The notes under the pieces: model-generated | What the model was told of the DNA's origin: nothing | Database searches by the model: none | Seen by the model: the letters and a program-made list of their open reading frames with translations, nothing else | NCBI GenBank assembly: GCA_017307755.1 | Contig: JAFKGQ010000009.1 | Location: 1-64,000 of the forward strand | Reading direction: 5' to 3' | Origin: Chitinophagaceae bacterium | Lineage (GTDB): Bacteria > Bacteroidota > Bacteroidia > Chitinophagales > Chitinophagaceae | DNA: 64,000 bases | Shown: positions 38,613 through 45,263 of the stretch, one piece after another | How the letters are laid out: every line of letters starts with the position of its first letter | Position numbering within the stretch: position 1 is the first letter of the stretch | Position numbers and translations under genes: made by a program

Positions 38613-38796
38613 AACATTATTTTTTAGTGTTTTTATTTCGTTGTTGTTGACATAACAAAGATAGTATCAAAAACAGGTACTATACAATACATAGTACAGT
38701 GAATGGCATAATACTATTATGAACGGTAATAAAAGCAGGATGAACTGTAGGGGCCTGGCTTTTTGTTCGTGTCTTTGTCATAATCTTTTGTTTTTT
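38613..38796. promoter_or_regulatory. Upstream spacer with TACTAT-type half-sites
   Basis: This AT-rich stretch separates paralogue A from the conserved upstream block and has no counterpart next to paralogue B. It contains GTACTAT (38677-38683) and ATAGTAC (38691-38697) as perfect inverted arms with a 7-nt spacer, plus ATAGTAT at 38661-38667 and ATACTAT at 38711-38717. Four similar half-sites in about 60 bp suggest a dimeric regulator. I see no gene in it. Confidence 0.45.
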
Positions 38797-38932
38797 CCGG
38801 GTAGTCCGGGTGTGCCAGGATAGTGTCCAGCGGGGTGCCAATTTTCTCTCTTATGTGATAATCAAATGCTTATGTGTTTTGTTGGGTGAGGAGGTGTACG
38901 GGAATGATATGAGGAGTGTCCGGTTTTAGAGA
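38797..38932 (-). repeat. Duplicated upstream block, copy A, with 22-bp-spaced direct repeats
   Basis: This noncoding block is similar to 41934-42070. Shared words include CCGGGT, TGCCAG, TGCCAATTTT, ATGCTTATGT and GTGTCCGGTTTT. Within it GTGTACGG (38894-38901) and GTGTCCGG (38916-38923) are direct repeats 22 bp apart start to start. Two half-sites on one helix face at this spacing are typical for LytTR-type regulators. The remaining bases up to the gene at 39029 show no gene. Confidence 0.6.
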
Positions 38933-39020
38933 GTGGGATGGAAATAATGAAGAGAGACGACAAATAGAAAGTTAGGGTAGAAAAAAAGGAATGAGTACGT
39001 AGCTTCGCGCTTGTAAATTA

Positions 39021-39030
39021 ACTTATAAGT
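39021..39030. promoter_or_regulatory. Palindrome over the start of the toxin-like gene
   Basis: ACTTATAAGT is a perfect 10-bp palindrome that overlaps the GTG start codon at 39029. It is a candidate autoregulatory operator for the downstream HTH protein. Confidence 0.4.
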
Positions 39031-39559
39031 GAATAACTTTGTATTGGAGATATGGGATGACGAGGCTAGTAAGTGCACATTTTATTCTGCCCGCTGGGAA
39101 AATGCAGGTCAGAATGAGACTGATAAGTTCTTTAAAAAATATGATGCTTTACCCGAGTTTCAGCAATCCGTTCAGCAATTGTTAAGTTTTGTTTTGGATA
39201 GTATTGGAGATGATCATGGGGCAATTGATGCATTGTTTAATAGGTTTGAAAATGAGGTTATAGGTTTGCCTAATAAAGGGAAAGTAAATGTGGGTGGGAT
39301 CGTCTTCTTATATCCGAATTTTCCGTTGAGGCTATATGCTTTAAGGATCAATAACCGGCCAGACCTGGTAATTCTATTTAATGGCGGCGCCAAATCCTCC
39401 CAGACGAATCAAGGAAGCAGGGATTTGAACTTGAAATGGATCGAAGCATGTCAGTTTGCCAAACGAATTGAAGAAGCGTTAAGAGATAAAGAGATAATTA
39501 TTGATAATAAAGGCAGGAAGCTTTTATCTGCTGATGGAAACGACGAAATATTTCTATAA
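39029..39559 (+). CDS. Putative toxin partner of an HTH antitoxin
   Basis: The 176-residue protein starts with GTG at 39029. Its middle (KVNVGGIVFLYPNFPLRLYALRINN, then LVILFNGGAKSSQ, about 90-130) recalls RelE/HigB or Gp49-like toxins, where a beta sheet with basic residues follows helices; the resemblance is weak. It has no signal peptide. An XRE-type HTH gene starts 9 bp downstream, giving the toxin-then-antitoxin order of higBA modules. The pair is visibly AT-richer than the purine and methionine genes around it, which fits horizontal transfer. Confidence 0.6.
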   Translation: MNNFVLEIWDDEASKCTFYSARWENAGQNETDKFFKKYDALPEFQQSVQQLLSFVLDSIGDDHGAIDALFNRFENEVIGLPNKGKVNVGGIVFLYPNFPLRLYALRINNRPDLVILFNGGAKSSQTNQGSRDLNLKWIEACQFAKRIEEALRDKEIIIDNKGRKLLSADGNDEIFL

Positions 39560-39568
39560 ACACTTATA

Positions 39569-39874
39569 ATGAGAAGCGAGATCGCAAAAAAAATACAAGA
39601 AGAGACGCCTGAAGAAGTAAGGATATTTGTGCGCCAATATACTGATATTGTGTTGAGGATTAACCAGATCCTTCAGGAGAAGGGATATACTCAAAAAGAT
39701 CTTGCAGAAAGAATGAATAAGAAACCTTCCGAGATCAATAAATGGCTGAAAGGTAATCACAACCTTACTCTTAAGACCCTGGCTAAATTAGAAGCAGAAT
39801 TAGGAGAGCCAATCATATCTGTTCCAACTACAAGAGTGAAGCGGTCTGCCAGGGACCAAAAGCAGGTCCTATAG
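39569..39874 (+). CDS. XRE-family HTH protein, probable antitoxin
   Basis: The 101-residue protein has a complete helix-turn-helix domain at about 38-86 (ILQEKGYTQKDLAERMNKKPSEINKWLKGNHNLTLKTLAKLEAEL, quoted only in part as QKDLAERMNKKPSEINKWLK). The N-terminal helix (EETPEEVRIFVRQYTDIV) may contact the partner protein. The basic tail RVKRSARDQKQ is likely disordered. Position 9 bp behind the putative toxin and small size fit a HigA-like antitoxin that represses its own operon. Confidence 0.75.
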   Translation: MRSEIAKKIQEETPEEVRIFVRQYTDIVLRINQILQEKGYTQKDLAERMNKKPSEINKWLKGNHNLTLKTLAKLEAELGEPIISVPTTRVKRSARDQKQVL

Positions 39875-39889
39875 AAATGAAAGACTGTT

Positions 39890-40519
39890 TCAGGGGTGGG
39901 CCGGATCCTGGTTTTTCTTTTTCCTGTGATAATATCTTTTGGCTTTGTCATTACTTCCGCAAACCTTCATATCGCACCATCTTCTTTTCCCATTTTTTGT
40001 CCTGTCGATAAAAAGCCAACCGCAGGCCGGGCATTCCTTTATTCTTTCCATTTTTTCTGTGGTGAGGATATCATAGGCGGATCTCATCACCAACCGGATG
40101 GGTTCGTCCAGTAAAGCATCATTATCAGCGAGACTCACATCCGGCTTAAGCGATGAAACCGTTACCCTTAATTTGCTGAAACAATCGCCCAGTGTTTTAT
40201 TAAATTCATCCATGGTCGCAGGGGAGGGGTCCTGCCCTTTTGCAATAGCCGAGAATAAATTGTACAACATCTCTCTCGTACTGATCGCTTTTCCAAAGGT
40301 CTTAGCGCTTTCTTCTTTTTTGATGATTGAAGATCTGTAGATGATTTTAAGCCTTTTTGGGAGAATAAGTTGGGTTTTATCTGCCCATAACACCAGGTCT
40401 TCATAGCTTCTCATATAATCAACCTTTGCCGGACCTTTTCTTGTATTTACAGTATTGGTAAAATCAAACGCGGCACAGCCTCCATCCAGTTGGATGTCTG
40501 CGAATCTTAAGTTCTTCAT
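39890..40519 (-). CDS. ABATE-domain, CGNR zinc-finger transcription regulator
   Basis: The 209-residue protein has an N-terminal ABATE domain (GGCAAFDFTNTVNTRKGP near 13-30, DLVLWADKTQLI near 42-53) and a C-terminal CGNR zinc finger from about 165 (CPACGWLFIDRTKNGKRRWC, then CGSNDKAKRYY) with four Cys ligands. Such proteins are predicted stress-responsive DNA-binding regulators. It is transcribed divergently from an AraC-family gene, and the 109-bp gap between them holds repeated GGTAAAA palindromes, which are probably its or its neighbour's binding sites. Confidence 0.85.
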   Translation of the reverse strand: MKNLRFADIQLDGGCAAFDFTNTVNTRKGPAKVDYMRSYEDLVLWADKTQLILPKRLKIIYRSSIIKKEESAKTFGKAISTREMLYNLFSAIAKGQDPSPATMDEFNKTLGDCFSKLRVTVSSLKPDVSLADNDALLDEPIRLVMRSAYDILTTEKMERIKECPACGWLFIDRTKNGKRRWCDMKVCGSNDKAKRYYHRKKKNQDPAHP

Positions 40520-40536
40520 GGCACAAGTATAATATT

Positions 40537-40610
40537 TTTTACCGGTAAAATTCTATTTGATAGTAAAATAACCCTATATTTACCATCTAAGACCGTTTTG
40601 ATGGTAAAAT
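40537..40610. promoter_or_regulatory. Operator cluster between two divergent regulators
   Basis: TTTTACCGGTAAAA at 40537-40550 is a perfect 14-bp palindrome. TTTACCATC (40579-40587) and GATGGTAAA (40600-40608) are perfect inverted arms with a 12-nt spacer. A further GTAAAAT half-site lies at 40563-40569. All share the half-site GGTAAA or a close form, so one regulator may control both divergent genes. Confidence 0.6.
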
Positions 40611-40628
40611 TAAATTATCCTCACAATA

Positions 40629-41414
40629 ATGGATCCTCAAATATTTGCACCGCCAGAAATACTGAAGCCTGTCGTAAAATATTTCTGGGCAGTAGATAAT
40701 CCCGCAGATAGTCCTCCGGCAACGCTTAGCGCATTCCCGGATGGCAGCCCTGGAATTATTATGGTCCAATCGGAAGGGGGGGCTATCTGTGATAACCTCA
40801 ACAAAAAATTGTCTCCCATTTATTTGCATGGTCAAACTACCGGGCCTTCAAAAATATCCTACAAAGGAAAGTTTTCCATGGTGGGAGTCAGCCTTCAACC
40901 CCATTCCTTAAAATCTATTTTTGGCATTGATGCAAATGAGTTTACGCAGATCGGCTTTGATCTTAATTTAGTTCAGGACAAAAAACATATCCATCTCACG
41001 GGACAGATCGCGCATGAGCAAAGCATCGAGGGTAAAATAAAAATGCTGTCAAATTATTTATTGCACCAGCACCAGGCTAATCATAGACAGACCGAAGAGA
41101 TAATTAAATATGCCGTAGCGCAGATCGTACAATCAAAAGGCGGTCTTTCGCTGAAAGAATTACTGAAGAAGTTGCAAATGTCTGAAAGAAGTCTGGAGCG
41201 GAAATTCAACCAATCCATTGGTATTTCACCAAAATTGTTCTCAAGGATCTGCCGTTTTCAGGAATCATTGAATCAATTGCGGACAAACAGCTATGACAAG
41301 CTGTCGGACATAGCTTATGAGAACGACTATGCTGATCAATCGCATCTGATACGGACATTCAAAGAGTTTACGGGTCTTTCCCCGCTGGAGTTAATAAAAC
41401 AAAACAAAAAATAA
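40629..41414 (+). CDS. AraC-family transcription regulator
   Basis: The 261-residue protein has an N-terminal sensing domain (PPEILKPVVKYFWAVDNPAD; a DUF6597-like beginning common in Bacteroidota) and two C-terminal helix-turn-helix motifs of the AraC type (about 175-255: LSLKELLKKLQMSERSLERKF and LSDIAYENDYADQSHLIRTF). It presumably regulates itself, the divergent ABATE/CGNR gene or another locus; no enzyme genes are in the same transcript. A terminator hairpin lies directly behind its stop. Confidence 0.9.
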   Translation: MDPQIFAPPEILKPVVKYFWAVDNPADSPPATLSAFPDGSPGIIMVQSEGGAICDNLNKKLSPIYLHGQTTGPSKISYKGKFSMVGVSLQPHSLKSIFGIDANEFTQIGFDLNLVQDKKHIHLTGQIAHEQSIEGKIKMLSNYLLHQHQANHRQTEEIIKYAVAQIVQSKGGLSLKELLKKLQMSERSLERKFNQSIGISPKLFSRICRFQESLNQLRTNSYDKLSDIAYENDYADQSHLIRTFKEFTGLSPLELIKQNKK

Positions 41415-41442
41415 AAAGGGCCCCCTTGCGGGAGGCCCTTTT
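41414..41442. terminator. Rho-independent terminator after the AraC gene
   Basis: AAAAGGGCC and GGCCCTTTT form the outer stem, with further C-G pairs inside and a TTGCG loop, followed by TTGTATAT. It separates the AraC gene from the convergent paralogue B gene and could act in both directions. Confidence 0.8.
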
Positions 41443-41457
41443 GTATATGTTGAGTTG

Positions 41458-41895
41458 TTATTGTTTCCTGGTGTTGGTATATACTTCCCAGGTGTCTCCA
41501 TTGGAACGCAGGGTGATCCTGGCGTCGGCGCTTTCCAGGGAAACATAATAGCAGCTGATGCCATCGCCTGTGAATTCAAAAAGTTCTGTGATCCAGCAGG
41601 CGCTGTAGTCGTTTTTCAGGCTCAGCAGCAAATTCATCGGGAGCTGAGAGGAAGTGATATTGCGGGTCACGGCCATCAGCTCGCCGCTGTTGTTGTAGAA
41701 GGCGAACATGATCACATCGTTCATTTTGAACGTAAGTTTGGTAAAGGCTTTGTGTGTTTCTGTGCCCAACAGCTGAGCGTTCCGGAAATTCTTTTTGAAA
41801 GTAGCGTTTATTTCTCCCTTGACAGAGTCGGAGGGTTTTGCAAAGCTAACGACGGTGATAAGAAGCGCGAAGGCGAAGGTGGTGATCTTTTTCAT
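41458..41895 (-). CDS. Small exported protein, paralogue B
   Basis: The 145-residue protein has a signal peptide (about 1-19, VSFAK) and a mature domain sharing AVTRNI, SSQLPM, SLKNDYS, WITELFEF and LRSNGDTWE with the gene at 38178. Their N-termini (MKQITTFALALL and MKKITTFAFALL) are also nearly the same. Function is unknown; export to the periplasm or beyond is likely. The duplication includes about 130 bp of upstream DNA, so regulation was copied with the gene. Confidence 0.78.
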   Translation of the reverse strand: MKKITTFAFALLITVVSFAKPSDSVKGEINATFKKNFRNAQLLGTETHKAFTKLTFKMNDVIMFAFYNNSGELMAVTRNITSSQLPMNLLLSLKNDYSACWITELFEFTGDGISCYYVSLESADARITLRSNGDTWEVYTNTRKQ

Positions 41896-41933
41896 ACAAT
41901 TATTTTTTAAATGTTGTTGTTGTTTGTTTGCTC

Positions 41934-42070
41934 TCCGGGCGTCCCCGGGTATGCCAGAAAGGATTCCAGCGGGATGCCAATTTTTTTTCTTTGCTGAAAA
42001 TCAGATGCTTATGTTTTTTGGCGGGATAGGGAGTGTACGGTCCTGGGATAAATAGTGTCCGGTTTTGAGA
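41934..42070 (-). repeat. Duplicated upstream block, copy B, with 22-bp-spaced direct repeats
   Basis: Counterpart of 38797-38932. GTGTACGG (42033-42040) and GTGTCCGG (42055-42062) recur with exactly the same 22-bp start-to-start spacing, although the sequence between them differs. The block begins about 40 bp before the paralogue B start, closer than in copy A. Between it and metN the only further signal I see is the metN promoter. Confidence 0.6.
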
Positions 42071-42155
42071 CGATCTGTGAATGCCGCCCTTGTCAAAGTA
42101 GCCGGCGATGGTAAAGAAGCGGGGTGTAGGGCCGGTGAGTTAAAAGTCTACTCAT

Positions 42156-42186
42156 TTTGTAGGGTAATAATGATTGATTATATTTG
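42156..42186 (+). promoter_or_regulatory. metNIQ promoter
   Basis: TTTG at 42156-42159, a 19-nt spacer and TATATTTG at 42179-42186 fit the Bacteroidota housekeeping promoter (TTTG, about 19 nt, TAnnTTTG) fully. Transcription would begin a few bases after 42190, which places the metN start at the ATG 42219 and excludes the in-frame TTG at 42174. The short leader leaves no room for a SAM riboswitch. Confidence 0.75.
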
Positions 42187-42218
42187 CCGCCTGGATAAAA
42201 CTCATTCCAGCGCAACGG

Positions 42219-43016
42219 ATGATCGAACTAAAAAATGTCAGTAAAAAATTCTATAAGAAAAGAGCTGTCGTAAGCGCGCTTTCGGATATTTCACTGCGGG
42301 TTGCGGAAGGAGAGATCTTTGGGGTGATCGGGTCTTCCGGGGCGGGGAAAAGTACGCTGATCCGCTGTATCAACCTATTGGAGCGACCAACGGCCGGCCA
42401 GGTCATCGTGGACGGAAAGGATCTTGGAGGATTGACACCACAGCAACTGACGCTGGCCAGGAGAGATATCGGAATGATCTTTCAGCATTTCAATCTTTTG
42501 TCATCGAGGACCGTTGCTCAAAATATAGCTTTTCCGTTAGAGCTGAGCCATACGCCGAAAAAGGATATCGACCGGCGGGTGAAGGAGCTGTTGACGCTGG
42601 TGGGGCTGGAGTCGAAGGCGCAGGATCATCCTGTCAGTCTATCCGGAGGGCAGAAGCAACGAGTAGCTATTGCGCGGACGCTTGCCAGCCATCCGAGGGT
42701 ATTGCTGTGCGATGAGGCGACGAGCGCCCTGGACCCGGAGACGACTTTGTCTATTCTTTCTCTTTTAAAAGATATCAATCACCGGATGGGCATAACGATC
42801 TTATTGATCACGCACGAGATGAATGTGGTGAGGGCTATTTGCGACAAGGTGGCGGTGATCAGCGAGGGGAGGCTTATTGAGGAGGGAGAGGTAAATGAGG
42901 TCTTTGCGCGACCCAGGACGGAGTTGACCCGGCGATTTATATCGTCGGCGCAGCATTTTGTACTGGCTTCGGGTGACGGGCTGGTGTTGAATAAAGAGGG
43001 AGGCGGGTATGACTGA
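42219..43016 (+). CDS. metN: Methionine ABC importer, ATPase subunit
   Basis: From ATG 42219 the product is 265 residues (MIELKNVSKKFYKK). It has the Walker A motif GSSGAGKS (38-45), the Q-loop (FQHFNLL), the signature LSGGQKQR and Walker B LLCDEATSALD. The ending is short, with only a truncated form of the C-terminal ACT-like regulatory domain that E. coli MetN uses to sense methionine, so feedback inhibition may be absent. It powers MetI and works with the lipoprotein MetQ. It overlaps metI by 8 bp. Confidence 0.9.
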   Translation: MIELKNVSKKFYKKRAVVSALSDISLRVAEGEIFGVIGSSGAGKSTLIRCINLLERPTAGQVIVDGKDLGGLTPQQLTLARRDIGMIFQHFNLLSSRTVAQNIAFPLELSHTPKKDIDRRVKELLTLVGLESKAQDHPVSLSGGQKQRVAIARTLASHPRVLLCDEATSALDPETTLSILSLLKDINHRMGITILLITHEMNVVRAICDKVAVISEGRLIEEGEVNEVFARPRTELTRRFISSAQHFVLASGDGLVLNKEGGGYD

Positions 43017-43665
43017 GCCGATGATCCGGATGTTGCTAAGGGGGCTTGGGGAGACGATGGTGATGACCTTTGGCTCGGGAATTTTTGGCTTTGTGCTGGG
43101 GTTGCCGTTGGGCGCTGTTCTTTTTTTGACGCGTCCGGAGGGGGTTCTGGAGCATAAAATTGTGTACCGTTTGGTATCGGCGGTAGTGAATGTTTTTCGC
43201 AGCATACCTTTTATTATCCTGATCGTTTGGATGATCCCATTCACCCGGATTGTTGCCGGGACTTCCATCGGCGTTCTGGCTGCGCTGGTGCCTTTAAGTG
43301 TCGGAGCGGCCCCGTTTGTCAGCCGGATGGTGGAGAACAGTCTATTGGAAGTCCCTCATGGATTGATCGAGGCAGCGAGAGCAATGGGTGCGACGCCGTT
43401 GCAGATCGTGTGGAAGGTATTATTGCCGGAGGCCTTACCATCATTGGTGAACGGAGCTTCTATTACCCTGATCGCGTTGGTGGGGTATTCCGCGATGGGT
43501 GGAGCGGTGGGAGCGGGTGGGCTGGGTCAAATAGGGTACCAGTATGGGTATGTGGGGTATGATACGGTCGTTATGAATACCGTACTGGTGTTGTTGGTGG
43601 GACTTGTGTTCCTTATCCAGTGGCTGGGGCATATGATCTCACGAAAAACAGATCATAGAAAATAA
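43009..43665 (+). CDS. metI: Methionine ABC importer, permease subunit
   Basis: The 218-residue inner-membrane protein has about five membrane segments and the permease coupling motif EAARAMGATPLQIVWKVLLPEALP (about 125-148; the EAA loop contacting MetN). Sequences such as SIPFIILIVWMIPFTR and AVGAGGLGQIGYQYGY are characteristic of MetI. The start lies 8 bp inside the metN end, and the MetQ gene follows after 7 bp. D- or L-methionine is the expected cargo from family knowledge. Confidence 0.93.
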   Translation: MTEPMIRMLLRGLGETMVMTFGSGIFGFVLGLPLGAVLFLTRPEGVLEHKIVYRLVSAVVNVFRSIPFIILIVWMIPFTRIVAGTSIGVLAALVPLSVGAAPFVSRMVENSLLEVPHGLIEAARAMGATPLQIVWKVLLPEALPSLVNGASITLIALVGYSAMGGAVGAGGLGQIGYQYGYVGYDTVVMNTVLVLLVGLVFLIQWLGHMISRKTDHRK

Positions 43666-43672
43666 TATAGTC

Positions 43673-44479
43673 ATGCGTATTCATTTGTTGTTTTTTTCCG
43701 GTGTGTTGGTGGTATTGACGGGTTGTGCCGGCGGGGTTCATAAGGATGATCCTCATCATATCAAAGTGGGCGTAGAAGCGGGTCCGGAATTTGCGATGGC
43801 CCAGGCGGCGCAGAAAGTTGCCAGAGAGAGGTTTGGTTTGGATGTAGAATTGGTGGCCTTTAATGACTATGTTATGCCGAATGAGGCGTTGCGTCAGAAA
43901 GATATCGATGTAAATGTATTTCAGAACAGGCCGTTCCTGGATGTGCAGGCGAAACAACGGGGGTATCGTTTTGCGGTGCTTGGTAATACTTTTGTGTACC
44001 CGTTGGCGGGCTATTCGCGGAAGATCAGGGCGGTGGGGGAGCTGGCGGACGGCGGTACGGTCATTATTCCGAATGATCCGACGAATTCGGGGAGGGCCTT
44101 GCTGTTGATGCAGCATGTGGGGCTACTAAAGTTGAAGGATGGAGTGGGGTTGCTTCCAACGGTGAACGATGTCGTGGATAATCCGAAACATTTGCAGATA
44201 TTGGAGCTGGAGGCGCCGCAGTTGCCCAGGGCATTAGACGATCAGAAGGTGAGCGTGGCGGTTATCAATAATACTTTTGCGGGTCCGGCGGGATTGATAG
44301 CGAGACGGGATGGAATATTTATGGAGGATGGGAAGTCTCCGTATGTCAATATCATTGTTTGCCGGGAAGAGGATAAGGGAAAGGAGAGTTTGCGCCAGTT
44401 TGCGCAGTCGTATGAGTCGCCGGAGGTGGTGGCGGTGGCTGATTCCGCGTTCAAGGGCGGGGCCATCAAGGGGTGGTAA
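43673..44479 (+). CDS. metQ: Methionine-binding lipoprotein
   Basis: The 268-residue protein has a lipobox (VLTGC, Cys18) and the NlpA/MetQ fold: IKVGVEAGPEFAMAQ (30-44), NVFQNRPFLD near 85, IPNDPTNSGRALLLMQ near 127-142 and NNTFAGPAGL near 202. It captures methionine for MetNI. The gene ends the operon and converges on the response regulator gene, with 10 bp between stops and no visible terminator. Confidence 0.92.
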   Translation: MRIHLLFFSGVLVVLTGCAGGVHKDDPHHIKVGVEAGPEFAMAQAAQKVARERFGLDVELVAFNDYVMPNEALRQKDIDVNVFQNRPFLDVQAKQRGYRFAVLGNTFVYPLAGYSRKIRAVGELADGGTVIIPNDPTNSGRALLLMQHVGLLKLKDGVGLLPTVNDVVDNPKHLQILELEAPQLPRALDDQKVSVAVINNTFAGPAGLIARRDGIFMEDGKSPYVNIIVCREEDKGKESLRQFAQSYESPEVVAVADSAFKGGAIKGW

Positions 44480-44489
44480 CAAAGGATCG

Positions 44490-45257
44490 CTAATGGGTCT
44501 GATGTTTGGAATGTATGTATTCGGTGGGGGTCATATTGAACTGTTTTTGAAAATTTCGTGCAAAATTGCTTTGGGAGCTGAACCCAACCATATCGGATAT
44601 TTCATAGATACGGTGTTCGCCGGCTGCCAGCAGTTCTGCCGCCCGTTTGAGGCGGGATATATTGATCAGCTCGATGGGGGAAAGGTCGGAGAGCGCCTTT
44701 ATCTTGCGATATAAAGTGATGCGACTCATCATCATAATTTTTGCCAGCTTTTCTACGTCCAGATCGGGGTCGCCCATATTCTTACTGATAGAATCATGGA
44801 GGGTTTCCAGAAATTTTTCGTCACTCCTGGTATGAGCGATGCTTTTGATGTGTACGAGGGGGGAGGAAGCAAAGAATTCTCTCACCATGTTACGATTTTT
44901 CAAAAGGCTGGAAATCTGCGCCAACAGGTGCTCTTTGGAGAAAGGCTTCTCTATATAGGCATCCGCGCCCAGTTCGAGGCCTTCTACTTTGGCCTGGATG
45001 GTATTTTTCGCTGTGAGCAATATTATGGGGATGTGTGAATGATCGATAGTGGCCTTGATGGTCCTGCAAAGTTCGAAGCCATCCATGTCGGGCATCATAA
45101 CATCGCTGATCACCAGTTGTACTGCCTCGGCTTCCAGGACTTTCAACGCTTCCTTTCCATTAGCCGCCTTGAGGATGGAGTACCGGCTATTGAGTATCCT
45201 TTCCAGGAATTCGAGGATCTCTTCCTCGTCGTCGACCAATAAGATCAATGGCAGCAT
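44490..45257 (-). CDS. Response regulator with AraC-type output domain
   Basis: The 255-residue protein has a receiver domain (1-120; LLVDDEEEILEF, phospho-acceptor Asp52 in VISDVMMPDMDG, Lys near 104 in EKPFS) and an AraC HTH domain from about 155 (LDVEKLAKIMMMSRITLYRKI; EISDMVGFSSQSNFARNFQKQF). It lies 6 bp behind the propeller histidine kinase gene on the same strand. In most Bacteroidota glycan loci the same parts are fused in one hybrid protein; here the regulator is separate. The divergent glycosidase genes are its likely targets. Confidence 0.92.
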   Translation of the reverse strand: MLPLILLVDDEEEILEFLERILNSRYSILKAANGKEALKVLEAEAVQLVISDVMMPDMDGFELCRTIKATIDHSHIPIILLTAKNTIQAKVEGLELGADAYIEKPFSKEHLLAQISSLLKNRNMVREFFASSPLVHIKSIAHTRSDEKFLETLHDSISKNMGDPDLDVEKLAKIMMMSRITLYRKIKALSDLSPIELINISRLKRAAELLAAGEHRIYEISDMVGFSSQSNFARNFQKQFNMTPTEYIHSKHQTH

Positions 45258-45263
45258 ATACTT

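Noticed and set aside
38613..39028. Possible CRISPR or tandem repeat array in the long spacer
   Set aside because: Only short half-sites and one block shared with 41934-42070 are present; there is no regular repeat-spacer pattern.
42174..42218. TTG start at 42174 for metN
   Set aside because: It lies upstream of the -7 element of the promoter, so it would not be transcribed; the family N-terminus begins at ATG 42219.
42187..42218. SAM riboswitch ahead of metNIQ
   Set aside because: The leader between the mapped promoter and the ATG is only about 25-30 nt, too short for any SAM riboswitch class.
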